The notes beneath the pieces were generated by a model. That model was not told where the DNA came from and did no database searches. It worked only from the letters and a program-made list of their open reading frames with translations. Shown here one piece after another: positions 24,672-32,982 of a stretch of 45,934 nt of DNA. Origin of the DNA: Anaerolineales bacterium (GTDB lineage: Bacteria > Chloroflexota > Anaerolineae > Anaerolineales > Villigracilaceae); NCBI GenBank assembly GCA_016789025.1, contig JAEURC010000042.1, positions 1-45,934 of the forward strand. The letters are read 5' to 3'. Made by a program: the position numbers and the translations under genes. Each line of letters opens with the position of its first letter. Position 1 is the first letter of the stretch.

Positions 24672-25802
24672 ATGATGCTTTACTCCCGCCTTATCGCTAA
24701 TAACCTTGTCAGCGACTGTTTCCAGGGTCGTGTGATTATTCTCGTCGGAGCGCGGCAGACGGGCAAAACGACTTTGGCGCAAATGGCGCTGGAGCGACTC
24801 GATGGGCGCAAAGTCCGCTTCATCAATGGCGACGACCCAATAGACCGCGAGGCGCTGAACGATAAAAGCCTCGAAAGTCTCACGCGCATGGTGGGAGACG
24901 CGGAAGTCCTTTTCGTTGACGAAGGGCAAAAGATAAAAACCATCGGGCAGACGTTGAAACTGTTGGTTGATCATTATGGCGCGCAACGACAGGTGATCGT
25001 TACAGGCTCGTCCACGATCAACCTGCTTGATTCCACGCAAGAGCCGCTGACGGGAAGAAAGTTCGTGTACAACCTGTATCCTCTGGCATTGTCCGAAATC
25101 GTCCCCGATGCGGATGTATTGGAAATTCAAAAAAAATGGGCGGACCTGCTTGTGTATGGCTCTTATCCGCGCGTGATTCAGCAGGACTCGTACGAGGGTA
25201 AGGAGCGTGAGGTGAGAGAGATCGCCACCAGTTATTTGTATCGCGACATTTTGGAACTTCAGCAGGTTCGCAACCCCGAGGCTTTGAACAAGCTGGTGCA
25301 GGCGCTTGCCTTGCAGATCGGGTCGGAAGTTTCGTACGCCGAACTTGCCCAAACCATCGGCATGGATCGAATCTCCGTCGAGCGTTATGTGCAACTGCTG
25401 GAACGTAGTTTTGTTATTTTCCGCCTGCCGCCCTACGCGGGCAACAAGAGAAGGACGCTCTCGAAATTAAGAAAGATCTATTTTTGGGATGTCGGCGTGA
25501 GGAATGCGGTCATTCGCAATTTCAATCCGCTGGATTCGCGCGCAGACGGCGGCGCCCTATTCGAAAACTGGATGATCGCCGAACGGATGAAAATGAACGA
25601 ATATCGGCGAAGCCTGAGTTCCTCGTACTTTTGGCGGACGTACGATGGAAGCGAAATTGATTACCTCGAGGAGACTAATCAAACTCTTCAAGGGTTCGAA
25701 TTTAAATTGAAATTTTCAAAAGCGAATCGTTCGTTTGAAAAGTCGGGCATACCTGTAACGGTCATGGATGCGGAACGTATCGTTGAATTTCTTTATGGCT
25801 GA
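24672..25802 (+). CDS. AAA-family ATPase with DUF4143 domain
   Basis: 376 residues. An AAA_14 domain with Walker A GARQTGKTTL and Walker B VLFVDEGQK, sensor-like IVTGSSTINL, then the DUF4143 region: YLYRDILELQQV, LNKLVQALALQIGSEVSYAEL, and the nuclease-like end DGSEIDYLEE with GFEFKLKF. Such proteins are common, mobile and of uncertain role; some authors regard them as defence- or repair-linked. The D..E.K pattern in the last part resembles a restriction-endonuclease-like fold, which is typical of the family. It sits in the pyr cluster 42 bases after pyrF, with different codon flavour. Confidence 0.85.
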   Translation: MMLYSRLIANNLVSDCFQGRVIILVGARQTGKTTLAQMALERLDGRKVRFINGDDPIDREALNDKSLESLTRMVGDAEVLFVDEGQKIKTIGQTLKLLVDHYGAQRQVIVTGSSTINLLDSTQEPLTGRKFVYNLYPLALSEIVPDADVLEIQKKWADLLVYGSYPRVIQQDSYEGKEREVREIATSYLYRDILELQQVRNPEALNKLVQALALQIGSEVSYAELAQTIGMDRISVERYVQLLERSFVIFRLPPYAGNKRRTLSKLRKIYFWDVGVRNAVIRNFNPLDSRADGGALFENWMIAERMKMNEYRRSLSSSYFWRTYDGSEIDYLEETNQTLQGFEFKLKFSKANRSFEKSGIPVTVMDAERIVEFLYG

Positions 25803-25836
25803 TATGATTTGACTTTCCCATTGATACTCAGTACTT

Positions 25837-25910
25837 CACGAAAGCGCGTATTTGGCGTTCTCTAACGCCAGGGTTGCGCTAGAGAGCGCAACCTACGCGA
25901 TGGTTTCGTG
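25837..25910. repeat. hairpin-cluster repeat B (AGAG-loop family)
   Basis: Two hairpins, GGCGTT-CTCT-AACGCC (25854-25869) and GGTTGCGCT-AGAG-AGCGCAACC (25872-25893), enclosed by outer arms CACGAAA (25837-25843) and TTTCGTG (25904-25910). Same architecture as 26925-27013. Confidence 0.65.
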
Positions 25911-25983
25911 ATCTCTTGATACTGACTTGCAGCGGAAATGCGCGATGAAATCTTGAGCCTCAGAAACGAAATCGGAAAACTTA

Positions 25984-26922
25984 ATGGCTAAACTTTTGAT
26001 CCTATCGGGGCATGCCGACAAATATCGGCGATTGCTTGAAACAGCGGAATTGCCCGAACTTGAAATTGTCACTGCAACGAATGCAACCGAAGCCGAGGCG
26101 GTCGGTTTGGATTGTGATGTTGTCCTCGGCGAGCCGAAACTTGTTCAGCCGATCTTGATGAAATTGAAAAATCTGCGCTGGGCGCAATCCATGTATGCGG
26201 GCGTGGAGCAGTTTCTCGATCCGTCACTGCGCCGCGATTATGTGTTGACGAATGCGCGCGGCGTGTTCGGCGATTTGATGTCTGAGTATGTGTTCGGGTA
26301 TCTGCTCAATCACGAGCGGCGGGTTTTTGAACGTTATCGCGCCCAGCAGGAACGTCGCTGGGACTCAAGCGCTACGGGCATGTTGCGCGGAAAGACGATC
26401 GGGTTGCTTGGCGTCGGCTCGATCGGCGCGGTCATTGCAAAGATAGCAAAGCATTTCGGAATGACCGTGCGCGGTTATACGCGCTCCAGCGAGGATTGCT
26501 CCGATGTGGATGTTTATTATCACGGAAGCGATTTGCTCGAATTCGCCAAAGACTTGGATTATCTGGTCAGCGTCCTGCCGAACACATCGGAGACCCGTCG
26601 CATTGTGGACGCGTCATTGCTGGACGTTCTGCCGACGCGCGCGATCTTCATCAACGTTGGTCGCGGCGGCGCAGTGGACGAATCCGCGTTGATCCATGCG
26701 CTCGAGTCGAAGCAGATCGCGGGCGCGGTATTGGACGTGTTCGATCAGGAGCCGCTCCCGAAAGAACATCCATTTTGGACCACGCCGAATCTGTTGCTGA
26801 CCTTTCACACGTCCGCGCCCAGTTTGCCCGAGGACATTGTCCGAATCTTCATCGAAAACTATCAGCGTTATCTGCGCGGCGATGAATTGAAATACAGAGT
26901 TGATTTCGAACGAGGTTATTAG
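25984..26922 (+). CDS. D-isomer-specific 2-hydroxyacid dehydrogenase
   Basis: 312 residues. The NAD(P)-binding motif is GLLGVGSIGAVIAKIAKHFG. Catalytic residues: Arg in FINVGRGGAVDE, Glu in DVFDQEPLP, His in LTFHTSAPS. The pattern is GhrA-like, so glyoxylate or hydroxypyruvate reduction is likely, but the substrate cannot be fixed. It lies between the ATPase gene and pyrE, each side marked by hairpin clusters, so its presence in the pyr region may be accidental. Confidence 0.87.
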   Translation: MAKLLILSGHADKYRRLLETAELPELEIVTATNATEAEAVGLDCDVVLGEPKLVQPILMKLKNLRWAQSMYAGVEQFLDPSLRRDYVLTNARGVFGDLMSEYVFGYLLNHERRVFERYRAQQERRWDSSATGMLRGKTIGLLGVGSIGAVIAKIAKHFGMTVRGYTRSSEDCSDVDVYYHGSDLLEFAKDLDYLVSVLPNTSETRRIVDASLLDVLPTRAIFINVGRGGAVDESALIHALESKQIAGAVLDVFDQEPLPKEHPFWTTPNLLLTFHTSAPSLPEDIVRIFIENYQRYLRGDELKYRVDFERGY

Positions 26923-26924
26923 TT

Positions 26925-27013
26925 TTACAGCGCAAAGTTCGACGCTAGAGAGCGTCTCTTACGCTATGGGCGTAGGCGGACGTTCTCTAACGTCCGCCTA
27001 CCTTGCGCTGTAA
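26925..27013. repeat. hairpin-cluster repeat C (AGAG-loop family)
   Basis: Hairpins GACGCT-AGAG-AGCGTC (26941-26956) and TAGGCGGACGTT-CTCT-AACGTCCGCCTA (26973-27000), enclosed by TTACAGCGCAA near 26926 and TTGCGCTGTAA near 27003. It occupies the whole spacer before pyrE. Confidence 0.7.
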
Positions 27014-27030
27014 TATTAGAAAGGATACGC

Positions 27031-27642
27031 ATGACCCACACGAACGCCACACTTCATTCTCTGGCAGATGGCTTGCTCGAAGCAGGCTGTATCAAATTCG
27101 GCGAGTTCACCCTCAAGTCGGGACTCACGAGTCCCATTTACATTGATCTGCGCCGAATCATCACCTATCCCAAACTTCTGTCGGACATTGCTCAAGCCTA
27201 CCTTCCAATTCTCTCAATTCTCGAATTTTCCAGAATCGCAGGCTTACCTTACGCGGCGATTCCGATTGTAACTGCAATATCCCTCGCGGGAGACTATCCC
27301 ATGATCTACCCACGCAAGGAAGTAAAAACGTATGGCACGAAAGCCGAGATCGAAGGCGAGTATCACGCGGGCGAGACGGTCGTGGTCATTGACGATCTCG
27401 CCACCACAGGCGGAAGTAAATTCGAAGCCATCGAAAAGCTGACAGGCGCGGGCTTGGTCGTGAAAGATGTCGTTGTGCTGATTGACCGTCAATCGGGCGC
27501 GAAAGAGTCGCTGGCGGGGGCGGGCTATTCCATGCACGCGGTGTTGACGATCAATCAATTGTTGGAGTATTGGGAAGGGAATGGGAAGGTGGAGAAGAGT
27601 AAAATTGAGCAGACGAGGAAGTTTTTAGAGGAAAGTAAATAG
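27031..27642 (+). CDS. pyrE: orotate phosphoribosyltransferase
   Basis: 203 residues, ribosome site AAGGAT. Adds ribose phosphate from PRPP to orotate. The PRPP motif VVVIDDLATTGGSKFEAIEKL is intact, as are SGLTSPIYIDLRRIITYP and KEVKTYGTKAEIEGEY, the flexible catalytic loop with its Lys residues. It is a stand-alone domain, not fused to PyrF. Followed nine bases later by the Nudix gene. Confidence 0.95.
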   Translation: MTHTNATLHSLADGLLEAGCIKFGEFTLKSGLTSPIYIDLRRIITYPKLLSDIAQAYLPILSILEFSRIAGLPYAAIPIVTAISLAGDYPMIYPRKEVKTYGTKAEIEGEYHAGETVVVIDDLATTGGSKFEAIEKLTGAGLVVKDVVVLIDRQSGAKESLAGAGYSMHAVLTINQLLEYWEGNGKVEKSKIEQTRKFLEESK

Positions 27643-27651
27643 CGAGGAAGC

Positions 27652-28200
27652 ATGGCAGGACTAGCAGTAAACGTAGCAGTCATTCACGAAGGTAAAATCT
27701 TGTTGACCCAACGTGAAGATTTTGAAACATGGATTTTACCAAGCGGAGGCATCGAAGACGGAGAAAGTATCGCCCAAGCAGCCATTCGAGAGACAAAGGA
27801 GGAAACAGGGTTGGATGTCGAATTGACGAGATTGGTCGGCGTTTACTCTCGGTTAAGTAATATGTCCCCTGGTTACATGGTGCTGTTTGTCGCGAAACCG
27901 ATTGGCGGGGAAATAAAATGTCAGGAAGGCGAGACCATTGCTGTAGCATGGTTTAGTTTTGACAGTATCCCAAGCCCGCTTTCTGCGGGGCATAAAAGAA
28001 GAATCGAGGATGCAATCTCGGGTGTGACTGGCGTGACTGTTGTACAGGAATTCAAATTACCTGCAATGCCTGAAAAGATAACAAGAAACGAATTGATCGA
28101 ACTTCGCGATAAGTCTGGATTATCTCGGCAGGATTTTTATGTGCAAATGTTTGAGCAATCAGAATTGAATGAGAAAGTTGAAGTTAGTGGCATAGCATAG
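27652..28200 (+). CDS. Nudix hydrolase
   Basis: 182 residues, ribosome site GAGGAAGC. The Nudix box reads GGIEDGESIAQAAIRETKEETG, matching GX5EX7REUXEEXGU exactly. The substrate is unknown: such enzymes cut nucleoside diphosphates linked to another group. A C-terminal region of about 50 residues (PEKITRNELIELRDKSGLSR) follows the domain. Close spacing after pyrE implies co-transcription and perhaps a role in nucleotide clean-up. Confidence 0.9.
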   Translation: MAGLAVNVAVIHEGKILLTQREDFETWILPSGGIEDGESIAQAAIRETKEETGLDVELTRLVGVYSRLSNMSPGYMVLFVAKPIGGEIKCQEGETIAVAWFSFDSIPSPLSAGHKRRIEDAISGVTGVTVVQEFKLPAMPEKITRNELIELRDKSGLSRQDFYVQMFEQSELNEKVEVSGIA

Positions 28201-28208
28201 GAAAACTT

Positions 28209-28670
28209 ATGAAAAAACACACCTTCAAAGCGACCATCCAAAACGCAGGCGGAGGCGGCGCGTTCGTGGACGTTCCATTCGATGTGGAGAAAGCCTTCGG
28301 CGCGAAGATGCCCAAGGTCAAAGCCACATTTGATGGAGTTCCGTATCGCGGGATTTTGGCGCGGATGGGGACGGAGCATCACATTCTGATCATCCTCAAA
28401 TCCATCCGCGAGCAGATCGGCAAGTCGTTTGGCGATGAGGTGAAGATCACGGTGGAGTTGGATACCGAGCCGCGTGTGATTGAAGTTCCCAAAGATTTGT
28501 TCAAAGAATTGAAGAAGCACAAAGAAGCCAAAGCGTTTTTCGATAAACTTTCGTACACGCACAAAAGAGAATACATAATGTGGATCAACGAAGCGAAGAA
28601 GGAAGAGACGCGGCAGAATCGAATCGTCAAAATGATCGAGATGTTGAAGAAGGGTAAAAAAGCCCGTTGA
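28209..28670 (+). CDS. DUF1905 / YdeI-OmdA domain protein
   Basis: 153 residues. N-terminal DUF1905 barrel (HTFKATIQNAGGGGAFVDVPFDVEKAFG; VKATFDGVPYRGIL) and a C-terminal YdeI/OmpD-associated segment (FDKLSYTHKREYIMWINEAKKEETRQNRI). Proteins of this make-up are often labelled bacteriocin-protection proteins, without firm biochemistry. The start follows the Nudix stop by eight bases with AGGAAAAC, so it belongs to the same transcript. Confidence 0.85.
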   Translation: MKKHTFKATIQNAGGGGAFVDVPFDVEKAFGAKMPKVKATFDGVPYRGILARMGTEHHILIILKSIREQIGKSFGDEVKITVELDTEPRVIEVPKDLFKELKKHKEAKAFFDKLSYTHKREYIMWINEAKKEETRQNRIVKMIEMLKKGKKAR

Positions 28671-28674
28671 CATG

Positions 28675-28725
28675 TTGGCAAGTTTGAACGTTGAAACCTT
28701 TAAACCTGCCAACGTTCAAACAAGG
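28675..28725. repeat. palindromic spacer GTTGGCAAGTTTGAACG / CGTTCAAAC
   Basis: TTGGCAAGTTTGAACGTTG and CCTGCCAACGTTCAAAC are imperfect inverted copies around TTTAAACC. Another short intergenic palindrome of the region. Confidence 0.5.
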
Positions 28726-28732
28726 ATCATCC

Positions 28733-29242
28733 ATGAATCTAAAAAATTACTTGGTCGAACTCTACGAATACAACTATTGGGCGAACAAGCGTTATCTTGC
28801 CGTCGCGGAAACGCTGACTGAAAGTCAACTCTTCCATAAGCATGGACATTCATGGGATTCCGTTCACGCGCTCTTCGTCCACATGATGAGTTCGGAGCGG
28901 ATGTGGCGTCAGCGCTGGCTCGGCGAAAAAGGCGAGTTTCTCGATGCGAAAGATTTCCCCGATGTGAAATCCATCCGCGCGTATTGGGTGGAGGTGGAAA
29001 AGAACATGCGCGAATATATTTCAGAACAGACGGATACCAGCCTGTGGCGTGACGTGACGTATACCAACCCTAAAGGCGAGACGTTCACGCTTCCGTTGTG
29101 GCAGATGATTATCCAGCCGCCGAATCACAACACGCATCATCGCGGCGAGCTGGCGGCGATGTTCGCGCTGATGAACGTTCCGCATCCCGAAGAGGAAGTG
29201 ATTCAATATTTTTTAGATAAAAGCGGACAGAAGAAGTTTTAG
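28733..29242 (+). CDS. DinB-family protein (putative metal-dependent hydrolase/transferase)
   Basis: 169 residues from MNLKNYLVELYEYNYWANKR, with AAGGATC as ribosome site. The four-helix DinB fold is indicated by HALFVHMMSSERMWRQRW and HNTHHRGELAAMF; three His (one in HMM, two in HHRGE) would bind a metal. Members include bacillithiol transferases, but most, like this one, have no defined substrate. The gene is in the same direction as its neighbours. Confidence 0.87.
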   Translation: MNLKNYLVELYEYNYWANKRYLAVAETLTESQLFHKHGHSWDSVHALFVHMMSSERMWRQRWLGEKGEFLDAKDFPDVKSIRAYWVEVEKNMREYISEQTDTSLWRDVTYTNPKGETFTLPLWQMIIQPPNHNTHHRGELAAMFALMNVPHPEEEVIQYFLDKSGQKKF

Positions 29243-29249
29243 TTGTTTT

Positions 29250-29340
29250 GTTGGTCGAGTAGGCGGCGGGGTCTCGGTACGGATTTCGATACGCTTCGCT
29301 ACTCAATCCTACTCGACCACCGCCGCCGTATCGAGACCAA
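29250..29340. repeat. TCTCGATACG/CTCGACCA intergenic repeat, copy 3
   Basis: GGTCGAGTAGGCGGCGG and its complement-like CCTACTCGACCACCGCCGCC, with GTCTCGGTACG and CGTATCGAGAC, make a nested palindrome that ends at the pyrD ATG. Confidence 0.65.
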
Positions 29341-30357
29341 ATGTTTTCAATTCTTCGCCCTCTCCTCTTTTCACTCGATCCCGAAACCTCGCACGCGTTG
29401 ACGCTGTACGCGCTACGCAGTACGCAATACCTCCCCTTTTTAAAGCAAATCTATAAAGTTCCATCCAAACCCGTTCACGCATTCGGATTAACGTTCAAGA
29501 ATCCCCTCGGTCTCGCGGCGGGATATGACAAGGACGGGGTCGCCGTTCGCGGACTCGCCGCGCTGGGGTTTGGTCACATCGAAGTGGGGACGGTCACGCC
29601 GAAGCCTCAGGCTGGGAATCCGCGTCCGCGCGTGTTTCGGTTGGCGGAGGATGAGGCGGCGATCAATCGGATGGGGTTTCCTTCTCAAGGCATGTTGAAG
29701 GTTGCAGGTCGAATGTCAAAAATTGCAGGTCGAAAGTTGAAGGTTGAAGGTAAGGGGTCTGTGGTGGTTGGAGTCAATCTCGGGAAGAATAAAGATACGC
29801 CGCTGGAGGAAGCCGCGAGAGATTATGTTGAGTTGATGAAGGTCTTCGCTCCGCTAGCGGATTATTTGACGATCAATATCTCATCGCCAAACACAATTGG
29901 ACTGCGTCGTTTACAGAATCGTGAGATGCTGGAAAACTTGCTCGGTCAGATCAACTTGGAACGTGAAACTTGGAACCTGAAACTTCCAATCCTTGTAAAA
30001 ATTTCGCCCGATCTGTCGGATGAAGAATTGGATGATGCAATCGGGGTCATCCTCGATAAAAAGATGGATGGGATCATCGCGACGAACACGACACTTTCGC
30101 GCGAGGGAGTGCGATCAAGTTTGAAGGGCGAAACAGGCGGACTAAGCGGCGGTCCGCTCAAAGGTCGGAGCGAAGCGGTTTTGAGTCGCGTAGTGAAGTT
30201 AGTTGGCGGGAGAGTCCCGATCATCAGTGTGGGAGGAATCGCGAGTCTCGAGGATGCAAAGAAAAGACTCGCGCTGGGGGCGAGTCTTGTTCAGGTGTAC
30301 ACGGGGCTGATCTATCGCGGACCGGGATTGGTCAAAGAAATTTTGAAAAATTTGTGA
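29341..30357 (+). CDS. pyrD: dihydroorotate dehydrogenase (quinone), class 2, with repeat-derived segments
   Basis: 338 residues. Class 2 features: N-terminal membrane-associating helices (FSILRPLLFSLDPETSHALTL), FKNPLGLAAGYDKDGVAVRG for FMN, the catalytic Ser in INISSPNTIGLR, and IISVGGIASLEDA plus VQVYTGLIYRGP for phosphate binding. It oxidises dihydroorotate and reduces membrane quinone. Between NRMGF and GVNLGKNKDTP there are about nine residues more than in E. coli PyrD; this part (VAGRMSKIAGRKLKVEGK) comes from a tandem DNA repeat (TTGCAGGTCGAA at 29702-29713 and 29723-29734). A second stretch, NLERETWNLKLP, contains the 20-base repeat found before pyrC. No ribosome site; the start abuts a palindrome. 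Confidence 0.93.
   Translation: MFSILRPLLFSLDPETSHALTLYALRSTQYLPFLKQIYKVPSKPVHAFGLTFKNPLGLAAGYDKDGVAVRGLAALGFGHIEVGTVTPKPQAGNPRPRVFRLAEDEAAINRMGFPSQGMLKVAGRMSKIAGRKLKVEGKGSVVVGVNLGKNKDTPLEEAARDYVELMKVFAPLADYLTINISSPNTIGLRRLQNREMLENLLGQINLERETWNLKLPILVKISPDLSDEELDDAIGVILDKKMDGIIATNTTLSREGVRSSLKGETGGLSGGPLKGRSEAVLSRVVKLVGGRVPIISVGGIASLEDAKKRLALGASLVQVYTGLIYRGPGLVKEILKNL
29695..29756 (+). repeat. tandem repeat-like insertion inside pyrD
   Basis: TTGCAGGTCGAA occurs twice with a 21-base period, followed by AAGTTGAAGGTTGAAGG. Related words (AAGGTTGAAGGT) occur in the DNA for the icd tail near 18100. The insertion keeps the frame. Confidence 0.6.
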
Positions 30358-30365
30358 TTGATTAG

Positions 30366-30412
30366 CTCAGCGCAGTGATGGAGATTCTTCGCTCCGCTCA
30401 GAATGACATAAT
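30366..30412. repeat. GAGATTCTTCGCT/CGCTCAGAATGACA repeat, copy 2
   Basis: Partial member of the family at 13424-13492, here between the convergent pyrD and kinase genes. Confidence 0.5.
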
Positions 30413-30426
30413 GTAGTTTATGTGAA

Positions 30427-32487
30427 TCAAGGCTGATATGGGCGGAAGACCGGCAGGGGTGAATCGTTGCGGCGCGTGAAGAACCTATCGGGTAACGGCA
30501 CAAGTTCGAGCGCGCCCTCCGTGGTGAGCGAACCGGTAGGAATGTAATACAACACAATGGGGCTTTCGGTGCCAAGGTTGATATCCTGAAAGGCAAAGAT
30601 GAGATACGTGCCATCCGGGCTGAATGCCGCGTCGCGATAACAGCATTTCCCCGCTACGGGCGCGTAAGCCTGGGCTTTGTGAGTGAACGTGTTGTACAAC
30701 ATGAGGTCGCCGAAGCCGTTATTGCGGATGTTTGTGTTCAAAGCGAAGAACTGGTCGCCATCCCAATTAATGGTGACGATCTCAAGCGGAAATTGAAAAC
30801 GCGCCGCGGGGAATTCATCGAGTCGAATCGGTTCAGATGTATTGCAAAGATGGATGTCGAGAATGCGGATCGTGTCTGCCACGTTCGCGCCGGATGGCGC
30901 CGAAAACTCGACAGAAAGTTTTTGTCCGTCTTTCGACCACATCACGTTTTTCACGCCGATCTCGTTATAAAAGAGACATCCATTCATGGCGAGCAAGTCC
31001 GCTTTGGTGGTATTCGCAGAGAATGCGCCGATATCGAACGGAACGATGTGCAGTTCGCGGTTGACGCTGATGGCAACTTGTTGTCCATCGGGCGAAATGC
31101 GGAAGGCTTCGAAGTATGCCGCCGAAGCGAAACTGGTAAGGATCTCTTCGCGCTGGTCTTCGATGTTTACCGTTTTTACGGTCTTACCGGTGATGTACAA
31201 GATTGTATCGCCATCCGGCAGCCACTCCACGTTGAACTTTTCGCGCGCATCGGTGGTCACCGAGCTTAAACCACTCCCGTCCACATTCATGATCCAGATA
31301 TCGTTGTTGCGCAGGAAGGCAACCTTATCCGCGCCGCCGATGAGCGGGACCTTCGGCGCGAGAGTCGCCGTTGGCGCGGTGATCGTGGCGGTCTCGGTCG
31401 CCGGGGCGGATGTGAGCGTGGATTCAATTGTCGGCGCGAACGTGAACGTGGCTGAGACAGTTGTGGGCGCGGATGTCTCCGTCGCTTCTTGTCCGACGGG
31501 CAGGCTGTTCCGGCTACTGAGGAAATATCCGCCGCCCCCAAGCGCCGCCAGAAGGATCGCGCCAATGGCGATCCACATTGGTGCGCGCGATTTTGGCGCC
31601 GGCGCCTCCCTCTTATTCAGCGAAGTTCGGAGGGCGGTGAGGGTTGCCGTTTTCTTTTCTGTGCCGAAATCCCCGGCGATTTCTTTGAGGGTCTGAACCA
31701 TCTCTACTGCCGTGTTGAAGCGTTCGTCGCGATTTTTCGCCATCGCTTTTTGAATGATCAGATCCATATCAGGCGGCAGGTTGGGGTTAAATGTCAAAAT
31801 GCGCGGCACCGGATCGGTGACGTGTTTGATCGCCACCGCCATTGGCGTGTCGGCTTCGTAGGGCTGTTTGCCGGTCAGCATTTCAAAGAGGATGATGCCG
31901 AGCGCGTAAATGTCGGCGCGGCCGTCCACCGCGTCACCGGTGGCTTGTTCGGGCGCCATGTAAGCGGGCGTGCCAATGATGCCGCTGCCGGTCATCGTGC
32001 CGGTGCTTTGGGTCATTTTGGCAATGCCAAAATCGGATATGTACGGAATGCCTCGGCTGTCGAACAAAATGTTGCTGGGCTTCAGGTCGCGGTGAATGAA
32101 TCCGCGCGAGTGCGCTTCATCCAACCCCGGCGCGATCTGCTCGAGGATGCGCGCCGCCTCCGCCACAGTCATGATTCCTTTTTTGATGCGCTCCGAGAGC
32201 GACCCCCCGTTCATGTATTTCATCACGAAATACGGCAGTTTCGAGTCTTCGGTCTCGCCCACGTCATAGACCGGCACAATAGAGGGATGCTCGAGTTGGG
32301 CGATGATCTTCGCCTCGCGCTGGAATCGCGTTCGGAATTGCGGGTCGGCGTGGAGCAGTTCAGGCGGCAAAATTTTGACGGCAACCTCGCGCTCGAAGCG
32401 CGGATCGTATCCCCGGTAGACGGTTGCCATGCCGCCGCGCCCCAACTCCGATTTGATTTCATATATCCCGATCTTTTCTGGTTGCAT
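30427..32487 (-). CDS. membrane Ser/Thr protein kinase with C-terminal propeller-like domain
   Basis: 686 residues from MQPEKIGIYEIKSELG. Kinase domain: Gly loop GRGGMA (about 16-21), Lys38 in VAVKIL, HRDLKPSNIL (132-134 HRD), DFGIAKM (152-154 DFG), and GTPAYMAPEQ. A single membrane helix follows near residue 310-325 (PMWIAIGAILLAALGGGGYF), then a Thr/Ala-rich linker and an external region with WD40/TolB-like blade motifs (IWIMNVDGSGLSSVTTD; FRISPDGQQVAISV; AAFSPDGTYLIFAF). This is a PknB-type receptor kinase. The ligand is unknown. Upstream of the chosen ATG the frame lacks kinase character. Confidence 0.92.
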   Translation of the reverse strand: MQPEKIGIYEIKSELGRGGMATVYRGYDPRFEREVAVKILPPELLHADPQFRTRFQREAKIIAQLEHPSIVPVYDVGETEDSKLPYFVMKYMNGGSLSERIKKGIMTVAEAARILEQIAPGLDEAHSRGFIHRDLKPSNILFDSRGIPYISDFGIAKMTQSTGTMTGSGIIGTPAYMAPEQATGDAVDGRADIYALGIILFEMLTGKQPYEADTPMAVAIKHVTDPVPRILTFNPNLPPDMDLIIQKAMAKNRDERFNTAVEMVQTLKEIAGDFGTEKKTATLTALRTSLNKREAPAPKSRAPMWIAIGAILLAALGGGGYFLSSRNSLPVGQEATETSAPTTVSATFTFAPTIESTLTSAPATETATITAPTATLAPKVPLIGGADKVAFLRNNDIWIMNVDGSGLSSVTTDAREKFNVEWLPDGDTILYITGKTVKTVNIEDQREEILTSFASAAYFEAFRISPDGQQVAISVNRELHIVPFDIGAFSANTTKADLLAMNGCLFYNEIGVKNVMWSKDGQKLSVEFSAPSGANVADTIRILDIHLCNTSEPIRLDEFPAARFQFPLEIVTINWDGDQFFALNTNIRNNGFGDLMLYNTFTHKAQAYAPVAGKCCYRDAAFSPDGTYLIFAFQDINLGTESPIVLYYIPTGSLTTEGALELVPLPDRFFTRRNDSPLPVFRPYQP

Positions 32488-32571
32488 GAGGGTAGTATAC
32501 CTACCGGCAAGATTGAACGCAAGCGTCTTGCGTGACAAGAAAATTCCAACATTCATCTAATACAATCGCAA

Positions 32572-32600
32572 TGCTTGTAAAATTCCTTTTATGGTATAGT
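32572..32600 (+). promoter_or_regulatory. promoter for a leaderless transcript
   Basis: TGCTTG (32572-32577) and TATAGT (32595-32600), spacer 17. Transcription should begin near 32606-32608, two or three bases before the ATG at 32610. Confidence 0.5.
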
Positions 32601-32609
32601 GTCGCCACT

Positions 32610-32975
32610 ATGGACGACAAGATCACAATTATCGAAGGACCGCCGCCTATCTTTGAGGCAGTGAACGATGGGTGGGCGTTGGGTTTGAACGAGCGCGCCC
32701 AGTTATCCGTCCCGGCGCTGACTCGTTTACGCACCTTCAACGGGCCCGCGCTGGTCGAGCGTTGTTACCAGGCTTGGAATGCCAAAGCCCCTATCCACCT
32801 TCACTATCGTAACGATGCCGGGGTGGAACAGTCTGCCCCGATCTTTGCGGCGCGTAACGTGGAAACATCGGATGGGCATGTGTTGTTACTCTGGGTTCAT
32901 CTCGACAGCGATAAAGTCGAATATGAGTTCAACGCTGGGGACGACGATGCGGATGAGGACACGTACGACGAATAA
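32610..32975 (+). CDS. small acidic protein, unknown function
   Basis: 121 residues, no family recognised. It begins MDDKITIIEGPPPIFEAVNDGW, has a middle part rich in Arg and His (VERCYQAWNAKAPIHLHYRND), and ends in a run of acidic residues (GDDDADEDTYDE). No signal peptide or membrane segment, so cytoplasmic. The -10 box ends only about ten bases before the ATG and no ribosome site is seen, so the mRNA is probably leaderless. It has its own terminator and is divergent from the kinase gene. Confidence 0.75.
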   Translation: MDDKITIIEGPPPIFEAVNDGWALGLNERAQLSVPALTRLRTFNGPALVERCYQAWNAKAPIHLHYRNDAGVEQSAPIFAARNVETSDGHVLLLWVHLDSDKVEYEFNAGDDDADEDTYDE

Positions 32976-32982
32976 ACGAACG

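Noticed and set aside
24660..25394. Long open frame antisense to the DUF4143 ATPase gene
   Set aside because: No domain pattern, rich in residues expected from reverse reading, and the sense frame has intact Walker motifs.
25910..25986. Short in-frame tail (ending LSLRNEIGKLNG) overlapping the start of the hydroxyacid dehydrogenase gene
   Set aside because: Only about 18 codons with stops just upstream; could be a gene remnant but cannot be told from chance.
31489..32535. 348-codon open frame antisense to the Ser/Thr kinase
   Set aside because: His/Arg/Val-rich shadow of the kinase gene; the kinase motifs are complete on the other strand.
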